Below are positions 33,267-39,969 of a stretch of DNA of 64,000 bases, one piece after another. Under the pieces are notes generated by a model, which made no database searches, had not been told where the DNA came from, and saw only the letters and a list, made by a program, of their open reading frames with translations. Position 1 is the first letter of the stretch, and each line of letters begins with the position of its first letter. This DNA comes from Gyromitra esculenta (Eukaryota; Ascomycota; Pezizomycetes; Pezizales; Discinaceae), in contig JBCAML010000017.1 of assembly GCA_038503075.1 (NCBI GenBank), positions 1,054,001-1,118,000 of the forward strand, written 5' to 3'. Both the position numbers and the translations under genes were made by a program.

Positions 33267-33675
33267 TCTCAAGAAGCGAGGTTTGTCTTCAAGCTCTCAG
33301 GTATCCCCCGAGATGAGCAGTGCTACTTGAAGGGAAAACTAAGCGACGAGAGTGTTCACGAGATTCCACAGGCTCTACGAAGTGTTCAAGTATAGAGGAC
33401 TTGAGGACGGCGACAGCGTAAGGTTATGAGGTATAACCGAGGGTTGTATTGTAAAATACAAGAGTGTACGATAGAAGACGTTGCTTAAAGAAAGAAGAAG
33501 GAAAAGTACAACAAGAGGGGAAAACCCTTCGCTTATATACTGAGTTCCAACCTTTTCGATGACAAAGACATGACTCATTGTAACGAAAACCCACAGAAAC
33601 ACAAAGAACAATAATGAAACACCGTAACCATATGCCTATACAACTAATGATCCAACGAAACAACCATCCATGAAA
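33267..33675 (-). repeat. Inverted solo gypsy LTR (family I), TSD GGTTG
   Basis: A 409-bp LTR reads tctcaaga...catgaaa on the plus strand, flanked by GGTTG at 33262-33266 and 33676-33680. It is inserted near the end of the older inverted LTR. Confidence 0.93.
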
Positions 33676-34151
33676 GGTTGAGTCCCTCATTTAAGCCCTT
33701 CAGTATCCCTGAAGGTGAGCAGTGCTACTTAAGCGAGGTAAACAACACGTTCAAAGTGTGCGACGTTTTTACAAGTTCTACAAGGGGTCTATTTCAAGGC
33801 GAGATAAGTGCAGCGAAGTAAACAGTGACAGCGAGGGTTCTGAGGTAGAACCGAGATAATATTCCAGCAATTACAGTAGAAGTTAAACGAGAACGTTGCT
33901 TAAGGAAAGAAGAAGAAATGAAACAGGAACGACCAAAATCCTCCGCTTAAATACCCCGCTTTCCCGTAGCACAATTAACAACCCGACAACAACCGAAACG
34001 CAACCGAATTTCATGGATTGATTCAGGGATGACTCGTGGTTCGGATGGTTGTACAATTTCTTTGTTGTTCGGTTAGGTTTTGGGTTATTAGGATAATGTT
34101 TTTGTGTTTCGGTTGTTGCCGGGTTGTTGTTGGTGCTACTGAAAAGCGGGG

Positions 34152-34211
34152 TATTTAAGGAAGGATTTTGGTTGCTTTCGTTCTTCTTCTTCTTCTTTCC
34201 TTAAGCAACAT
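34152..34211 (+). promoter_or_regulatory. LTR core promoter and predicted transcript start of element E
   Basis: The TATA-like tatttaag (34152-34159) lies about 50 nt before aagcaacat (34203-34211). In family I copies the equivalent box is tatataag at the same distance. The self-priming model places the RNA 5' end at or next to the aagcaac motif. This is inference from position and complementarity. Confidence 0.55.
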
Positions 34212-34303
34212 TCTCAGTTTACTTCTTCTGTATTCTTTTAAATACTATCTCGATTCTACTTCAGAATCCTCGCGGTCGCTGTCGCTGTAAACACTCTCCC
34301 ACT

Positions 34304-34418
34304 TAACTCGCCTTGAGTTAGACCCACGTAGGACCTGTAGAAAACTTCGTCACTCTTATCGCAACAGTTCTCGTTTAAGTAGCTCTGCTCACCTTCTGGG
34401 ATACAGAAGGGCTTAGAC
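34304..34418 (+). other. Structured U5 leader RNA: covarying hairpins
   Basis: First hairpin is TAACTC (34304-34309), loop gcctt, GAGTTA (34315-34320). Second hairpin is CCTTCTG (34392-34398), loop GGATA, CAGAAGG (34404-34410), enclosed by GTTTAAG (34373-34379) with CTTAGAC (34412-34418). The same hairpins, with compensatory base changes, occur in the other LTRs of the window. Confidence 0.65.
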
Positions 34419-34437
34419 TGGGACTGAACCGTGAGAT

Positions 34438-34447
34438 TACGTTGCTT
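34438..34447 (+). promoter_or_regulatory. Primer-binding site of element E
   Basis: TACGTTGCTT starts two bases after the 5' LTR, identical to elements C and D. It pairs with aagcaacgt of the 3' LTR (39656-39664) fully, and with the 5' LTR copy (aagcaacat) less well. Confidence 0.7.
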
Positions 34448-34479
34448 GTCTCATCTACACCTCCTACTTCGAAGTAACA

Positions 34480-35817
34480 ATGAGCTCCCCCGCCCCCGTC
34501 ACCTCCTCATCTGAAGGAGCCGCCGTCGCCACACCCCGCTTCCCCACAAAGGAAGCCTTTGCTCAGGCCTATAGAGACGACCCCGTCGAGCTGTTTAATC
34601 GACTCCGGGAACTCAACCAGGCTCTTGAGGACCAGATTGACGTCCTACAAGAAGGAACGCAGGAGCTAGAGATAAAGCTCAACACCGCCCAGATCCAAGT
34701 AAACAACGCCAACCACCACGCCCAACAACAAGATCAACGGGTCAGCGACGCCTCGACCCTCATTGATCGATTACGTCGAGAACGGAATGAGGCTCGTGCA
34801 AACCTTTCTCTCCCCCCGGCTCCACCAAACCTTAAGGCCACTCCCCCACCGCCATCAGTCACCACCCATCGCTCTGAACGTATGCCGGACCCGGAGAAAT
34901 TTGACGGATCCAGGACGAAACTCCCCGGCTTCATCCTCCAACTCCGTTCAAAACTTGCGGTTAACAGAGATCGATTCGCTGACGAGAATACCATGATTCT
35001 CTATACGATCAACCGCTTGGAGGGAGCAGCCCTGGAACAAGTTCGACACACGGTCCTTCCTTCTGGCCTTACAACCTGGACCAACGCCGCCGCCCTCATC
35101 GCCGCCTTGGAGACTGCCTTCGGAGACCCCGACCCCACCGGTACTGCACGACGAGAACTGCACCAACTTCGCCAAGGCAAACGCGACTTTTCCGCCTACC
35201 TAGCGGATTTTCAACGCATCATGGGACAACTAAACTTCGATGAAAATTCGAAGATGGATGCCCTTGAACATGGTATGTCCGAAGAATTAAAGGAAGCTAT
35301 GGTCTTCGCCGCCGCTATGCCCGCTACTCTCAACGACATGATCCTAGTCCTTACCAGAATGGACAATCGTATCCGAGCCCGTAAGGCAGAGAAACGAGGG
35401 AATGCCCGCGAAAATATGGGACAATTTAGTGCCCCAACCAATGCAATGACTCCTTTTGTTCCCGCCTCATCGTTTGTACCAGGAGGCCTTGCTCCTATGG
35501 ATCTCTCCTTTGGACGTACTAGCAATCTCTCTCGACCCCCCCAGGATCAAAGGTATACAATGGTAAATGGCAGGAGGAAACTATCGGAGGAAGAAAAACA
35601 ATGGCGCCGTTCTACCGGCAAATGCATGTTTTGTGCAGCCCCCGATCACTCCTACGCCAATTGCCCCTCCGCTCCAAAGAAACCCACGATGAGGGGGGCC
35701 CTCACCGCACCACCCGCCAGCCGTACCCCTCCAGCCTCCTCGCTACCGCCACCACCTCTCCCACCTCAGTTCTTCGCCCTGGAAGCCGCCAGCACCTCCA
35801 ATGAAGCTTTAAACTAG
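34480..35817 (+). CDS. gag of element E
   Basis: An intact 445-aa gag starts MSSPAPVTSSSEGA about 40 nt after the LTR. The N-terminal 120 residues include a long Gln/Glu-rich coiled-coil (ELNQALEDQIDVLQEGTQE), then a Pro-rich linker, the capsid-like region (KLPGFILQLRSKLAV, GDPDPTGTARRELHQLRQGK), a basic stretch, and the CCHC knuckle CMFCAAPDHSYANC near residue 385. It packages the element's RNA into particles in the cytoplasm. It ends TTA AAC TAG, on the slippery heptamer. It is homologous to the gags of C and D but clearly a separate subfamily in the N-terminal part. Confidence 0.93.
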   Translation: MSSPAPVTSSSEGAAVATPRFPTKEAFAQAYRDDPVELFNRLRELNQALEDQIDVLQEGTQELEIKLNTAQIQVNNANHHAQQQDQRVSDASTLIDRLRRERNEARANLSLPPAPPNLKATPPPPSVTTHRSERMPDPEKFDGSRTKLPGFILQLRSKLAVNRDRFADENTMILYTINRLEGAALEQVRHTVLPSGLTTWTNAAALIAALETAFGDPDPTGTARRELHQLRQGKRDFSAYLADFQRIMGQLNFDENSKMDALEHGMSEELKEAMVFAAAMPATLNDMILVLTRMDNRIRARKAEKRGNARENMGQFSAPTNAMTPFVPASSFVPGGLAPMDLSFGRTSNLSRPPQDQRYTMVNGRRKLSEEEKQWRRSTGKCMFCAAPDHSYANCPSAPKKPTMRGALTAPPASRTPPASSLPPPPLPPQFFALEAASTSNEALN

Positions 35818-35851
35818 TTTCACCGAAGTCGACCAGTGACCCTGCTTCGGT
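35808..35851 (+). promoter_or_regulatory. Candidate -1 ribosomal frameshift signal (element E)
   Basis: The heptamer T TTA AAC (35808-35814) in gag frame abuts TAG (35815-35817). Seven nt later ACCGAAG (35822-35828) pairs perfectly with CTTCGGT (35845-35851) around a 16-nt loop. Compared with element C, two stem base pairs differ on both sides (A-T to G-C and G-C to A-T). The pol frame is the -1 frame and opens after a TGA at 35802-35804, so slippage must occur between there and the gag stop. Confidence 0.8.
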
Positions 35852-38800
35852 TCCTTTTTCTTTACCTTTGTCTGCGTTTTCCATTTCGGGTTTTTCAGTG
35901 TCGGGTATGTGTGTGGAGGATCAGTTGGATGGGGAACATTTTGTTATTTCTTGTAGCATTTCCCATAGCAATAAAACCATCAACACCCACGCACTATTGG
36001 ACACTGGAGCCTCAGGATTCGCTTTTATTGATAAAGACTTTGCAAGTCACCACTCCCTACCTCTCTTTCCTCTAAAAAATCCCCGACAACTCGAGGTAAT
36101 AGACGGTCGCCCGGTCTCATCAGGAGACATTACCCATATCGCCAATATTAACCTCTCTATTCAGCAACACCAAGAACAAGCTCCCTGCTTCGTTACTCAA
36201 CTAGGACACTACCCCTTCGTTCTTGGAATCCCATGGATGAATCATCATGACATCCAACTCCACTTCGCAAAAAAACGCATTGAGTTTAATTCTAAACTCT
36301 GCACCACTCACTGCGCACCACATTCCCCTGTCGTATCCACCTCAGCCATTACAGTACCACCCCGTTTCAATATGTCGTTTATTGGAGCTGCAAGTTTTCG
36401 AACCCTTACCCGAAAACGTACCTCTCAGGCCTACGCTATGTCTCTTTACGAGATAAATAGGATCCTAGAGAAAACAACAACCAAGGAAGAATGGAAAGAA
36501 AGGATACCCGCGGAATACCATGACTTTTTGGACATGTTTGATAAAAAAACACAAGGATTACCCCCTAGCCGTTCCTATGACCATAAAATACAACTAATGG
36601 AAGGAAAGGATGCACCCTTCGGCCCCCTCTATGGAATGTCACGAGAAGAACTAATCGTCCTCAAAAAATACATTGAAGATAACCTAGAGAAAGGTTTTAT
36701 TCGTGCCAGCTCTTCCCCTGCCGGGTCTCCTGTCCTTTTCGTGAAAAAGGCCGATGGATCATTAAGATTGTGCGTGGACTATCGTGGCCTCAATGCGATC
36801 ACTGTCAAAGACCGTTATACGTCGCCCCTCATCCGAGAAACCCTGGACCGTCTAGCAAAAGCACAATGGTACACCAAACTAGACCTCCGCGACGGTTACC
36901 ATCAAGTACGCATCGCCGAAGGGGATGAATGGAAGACAGCCTTCCGCACTCGTTATGGTCTATATGAATACCAGGTCATGCCATTTGGCCTAACCAACGC
37001 CCCCGGAACTTTTCAACGCTTCGTGAATGATTGTCTTACAGAATATCTGGATATCTTCTGTACGGCTTACCTGGATGATATTCTCATTTACAGCAATACC
37101 TTCGCCGAACATCAGACCCACGTTCACAAAGTCCTCCAAACGCTCAAAGACAATAACATCTTGCTGAAACCGGAAAAATGCGAGTTTCAGGTACAAACCA
37201 CTAAGTACCTCGGCCTTATCCTCACCCCTGATGGTATAAAGATGGATGAAGAGAAACTCAAAGCCGTCCGGGAATGGGGAACCCCAAGAAGCGTAAAAGA
37301 CGTCCAAGCATTCTTAGGCTTTGCTAACTTCTACCGTCGATTCATCCTGGGATTCTCAAAACTTGCTGCCCCCCTTACCGCCCTCACCAGAAAAGGCATC
37401 ACCTTTGAATGGTCTGTCGAAGCTGACATAGCTTTCGAGAATCTCAAACACTCCTTTACCACGGCCCCAATCCTTATCCACTTTGATCCTGATAAAAAAA
37501 TCATCGTGGAAACCGATGCCTCGGATTTTGTATCAGGAGGAGTCCTATCCCAATATGATGACGCCGGAATCCTGCACCCAGTAGCCTTCTTTTCAAAAAA
37601 ACACTCACCAGCTGAGTGCAATTATGAAATCTACGACAAGGAGCTACTTGCCATCATACGAGGCTTTGAGGAATGGCGTCCGGAATTGGAAGGTTCAAAA
37701 CACCCAATTGACGTCATTAGTGATCATAAAAACCTTGAGTACTTTATGAGCACCAAGCAACTCAACCGCCGTCAAGCTAGATGGGCTGAATACCTATCGC
37801 GTTTTGATTTTGTGATCACGTATAGACCAGGAAGCCAGGGGGGAAAACCGGATGCGTTGACCAGGAGATCAGGAGATCTCCCCACGGAAGGGGATGAACA
37901 ATTAGCACATCAGAGCCAGGTGGTGCTAAAGAAGGAAAATCTTGACCCTAAGCTAAGTTTGTTGTCGGCTTCTTTATCAAACGAAGCCGCTGAATTGGAT
38001 GCCCCCCTAAAAAAGCTATTTGCAGAAGGATATATCGCTGACAAGTTTCCTGAAAAGATCCTCCTAGCGCTAAGGAATAAGGACCAACAATCCAAGGAGA
38101 TTACCTTAAGCGAGTGTAAGGAGGAAAATGGAAACCTCTATTACCGAGACTGTATCTACGTTCCAGACTCTGCCCCCCTCCGCCTTGAATTGATCAAGAG
38201 ACACCACGATGCCCCTGCCGCAGGCCACCCAGGACGTGATAAAACCTTCGAACTCCTTGCTAGAAGGTTCTATTGGCCCAAGATGAGGGAGTCGATCGGG
38301 CAATATGTCCGTAACTGTCATATCTGCCAGAAGGCAAAACCAGTCACCCAACGTACCCAAGGAGTTCTCCGTCCCCTACCTATTCCTAACCGTCCATGGC
38401 AAGAAATCTCTATGGATTTCGTTACCGGCCTCCCCGAATCGAATGGCTATGATGCTATCATGGTAGTAGTCGATCGACTGTCCAAAATGCGCCATCTTAT
38501 CCCTTGTAATACTACCGTCAACTCCAGAGATGTAGCTGATTTATATCTACAACATGTCTGGAAATTACATGGGTTACCTACGCATATCACATCAGACCGA
38601 GGTACCCAATTTACAGCCCATTTCTGGAAAGAATTGTGTCAACGCCTTGGGATTCAGGCCAGGATGTCTACTGCTTTCCACCCTGAGACAGACGGGCAGA
38701 CGGAGAGACTAAACGCGGTTATGGAACAGTACCTACGATCTTATGTATCTTATCAACAAGAGGACTGGAGCAACTGGTTACCTATGGCCGAGTTCTCAGC

Positions 38801-39476
38801 AAATAACCAGGAATCCGTGAGTACCAAAGTTTCTCCTTTCTTTGCTAACTATGGGTACCATCCTCGTTTTGATACTACTCTTCTCCCAACCCAAGCGACC
38901 CCTCAGAGCCTAGATGCTGCCTTGTTTAGTCAAACAATGCAAGAACTCTATGACCATCTACGAACGCAGATAAGAACGGCCCAAGATATCCAAGAAACGG
39001 CCACGAATAGACACCGTATACCTGCTCCAGCTTACCGAGTCGATGATCATGTCTTCGTTTCAATGAAGAACATTAGAACTACCCGGAATGCTCGGAAGTT
39101 GGATTGGAAATGGATGGGGCCCTATCCGATTAAAAAGATGATCTCTCCTTTTGCCTATGAAGTTGACCTTCCATCCTCGGTTAAGTACCACCCTGTCTTT
39201 CATGTTTCTTTATTGAAACCTGCGGCCCATGATGCTCTTCCCGGACAAATCATTCCCCCTCCAGCGCCTGTTGTTGTCAACGACCAAGAGGAATATTATA
39301 TCGAGAAAATCTTGGACCAACGGATATATCGCAAGAAACAACAGTACCTCGTTGAATGGACCGGATATGAACCCGAAGACTTAGCAGATACTTCGGCACT
39401 GGAAAAGTTTTTAATTACCCCGACCTTAACTACGCCTAGCTCACGCTTGAAGGGGGGAGCTACTTTCATGGATTGA
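35811..39476 (+). CDS. pol of element E: protease, RT, RNase H, integrase, chromodomain
   Basis: This is one open frame of about 1,220 codons without a plausible ATG of its own at the 5' end; expression is expected by -1 frameshifting from gag. Domains in order: aspartic protease (LLDTGASGFAFID, about 36000), RT ([18 protein letters not shown] at about 37066), RNase H (ETDASDFVSGGVLS), integrase zinc head (HHDAPAAGHPGR ... CHICQK), DDE core (SMDFVTGLP, TSDRGTQF, HPETDGQTERL), GPY/F-like tail (KLDWKWMGPYPIKK) and a chromodomain. The chromodomain goes from VEWTGY straight to EPEDLADTS; sister copies have about six more residues including PTWEP, so the conserved Trp is absent. The stop codon lies 10-12 nt inside the 3' LTR. 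All polymerase and integrase catalytic acids are present. Confidence 0.93.
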   Translation, partial: KLVSPKSTSDPASVPFSLPLSAFSISGFSVSGMCVEDQLDGEHFVISCSISHSNKTINTHALLDTGASGFAFIDKDFASHHSLPLFPLKNPRQLEVIDGRPVSSGDITHIANINLSIQQHQEQAPCFVTQLGHYPFVLGIPWMNHHDIQLHFAKKRIEFNSKLCTTHCAPHSPVVSTSAITVPPRFNMSFIGAASFRTLTRKRTSQAYAMSLYEINRILEKTTTKEEWKERIPAEYHDFLDMFDKKTQGLPPSRSYDHKIQLMEGKDAPFGPLYGMSREELIVLKKYIEDNLEKGFIRASSSPAGSPVLFVKKADGSLRLCVDYRGLNAITVKDRYTSPLIRETLDRLAKAQWYTKLDLRDGYHQVRIAEGDEWKTAFRTRYGLYEYQVMPFGLTNAPGTFQRFVNDCLTEYLDIFCTAYLDDILIYSNTFAEHQTHVHKVLQTLKDNNILLKPEKCEFQVQTTKYLGLILTPDGIKMDEEKLKAVREWGTPRSVKDVQAFLGFANFYRRFILGFSKLAAPLTALTRKGITFEWSVEADIAFENLKHSFTTAPILIHFDPDKKIIVETDASDFVSGGVLSQYDDAGILHPVAFFSKKHSPAECNYEIYDKELLAIIRGFEEWRPELEGSKHPIDVISDHKNLEYFMSTKQLNRRQARWAEYLSRFDFVITYRPGSQGGKPDALTRRSGDLPTEGDEQLAHQSQVVLKKENLDPKLSLLSASLSNEAAELDAPLKKLFAEGYIADKFPEKILLALRNKDQQSKEITLSECKEENGNLYYRDCIYVPDSAPLRLELIKRHHDAPAAGHPGRDKTFELLARRFYWPKMRESIGQYVRNCHICQKAKPVTQRTQGVLRPLPIPNRPWQEISMDFVTGLPESNGYDAIMVVVDRLSKMRHLIPCNTTVNSRDVADLYLQHVWKLHGLPTHITSDRGTQFTAHFWKELCQRLGIQARMSTAFHPETDGQTERLNAVMEQYLRSYVSYQQEDWSNWLPMAEFSANNQESVSTKVSPFFANYGYHPRFDTTLLPTQATPQSLDAALFSQTMQELYDHLRTQIRTAQDIQETATNRHRIPAPAYRVDDHVFVSMKNIRTTRNARKLDWKWMGPYPIKKMISPFAYEVDLPSSVKYHPVFHVSLLKPAAHDALPGQIIPPPAPVVVNDQEEYYIEKILDQRIYRKKQQYLVEWTGYEPEDLADTSALEKFLITPTLTTPSSRLKGGATFMD

Positions 39477-39882
39477 TTCAGGGATGACTCGTGGTTCGGA
39501 TGGTTGTACAATTTCTTTGTTGTTCGGTTAGGTTTTGGGTTATTAGGATAATGTCTTTGTGTTTCGGTTGTTGCCGGGTTGTTGTTGGTGCTACTGAAAA
39601 GCGGGGTATTTAAGGAAGGGTTTTGGTTGCTTTCGTTCTTTTTCTTCTTTCCTTAAGCAACGTTCTCAGTTTACTTCTTCTGTATTCTTTTAATATTATC
39701 TCGATTCTACTTCAGAATCCTCGCGGTCGCTGTCGCTGTAAACACTCTCACACTTAACTCGCCTTGAGTTAGACCCACGTAGGACCTGTAGAAAACTTCG
39801 TCACTCTTATCGCAACAGTTCTCGTTTAAGTAGCTCTGCTCACCTTCTGATACAGAATGGCTTAGACGATCGAACCGCGAGA
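39464..39882 (+). repeat. 3' LTR of element E
   Basis: A 419-bp LTR runs from TTTCATGG after the PPT-like gaaggggggagctac to CCGCGAGA. Compared with the 5' LTR it retains the primer motif aagcaacgt but has lost bases in the GGATA hairpin (cttctgatacagaatgg). Confidence 0.94.
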
Positions 39883-39969
39883 CCGAACAACAAAGCCATT
39901 ATACCCAAACAATCCTTCGCTACTTCCAACAACTTCATCTTAACCCATTACCCGGTTCCATCCGTGAAA

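Larger units (their letters stand above)
34009..34436 (+). repeat. 5' LTR of element E
   Basis: A 428-bp LTR runs from TTTCATGG to CCGTGAGA. It has TATA-like gtatttaag, primer motif aagcaacat (one change from aagcaacgt), and the U5 fold TAACTC-gcctt-GAGTTA and CCTTCTG-GGATA-CAGAAGG. Confidence 0.95.
34009..39882 (+). mobile_element. Ty3/gypsy element E, full length with open gag and pol
   Basis: The 5,874-bp element has LTRs of 428 and 419 bp, PBS, uninterrupted gag, a -1 frameshift signal and uninterrupted pol. Target duplication CCGAA is at 34004-34008 and 39883-39887. The LTRs differ at roughly ten substitutions plus a few small indels, so the insertion is not brand new. All catalytic motifs of protease, RT, RNase H and integrase are present. 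The chromodomain is shortened. It is inserted in the older inverted LTR. Confidence 0.95.
33256..39969 (-). repeat. Inverted solo LTR (family II) split by a solo LTR and by element E, TSD TTCTG
   Basis: The LTR survives as three pieces: 33256-33266, 33676-34008 and 39883-39969. Removing the two insertions and one copy of each target duplication gives 421 bp from tctcatgg to ccgtgaaa. Outer flanks are TTCTG at 33251-33255 and 39970-39974. It is the oldest layer at this site. Confidence 0.9.
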
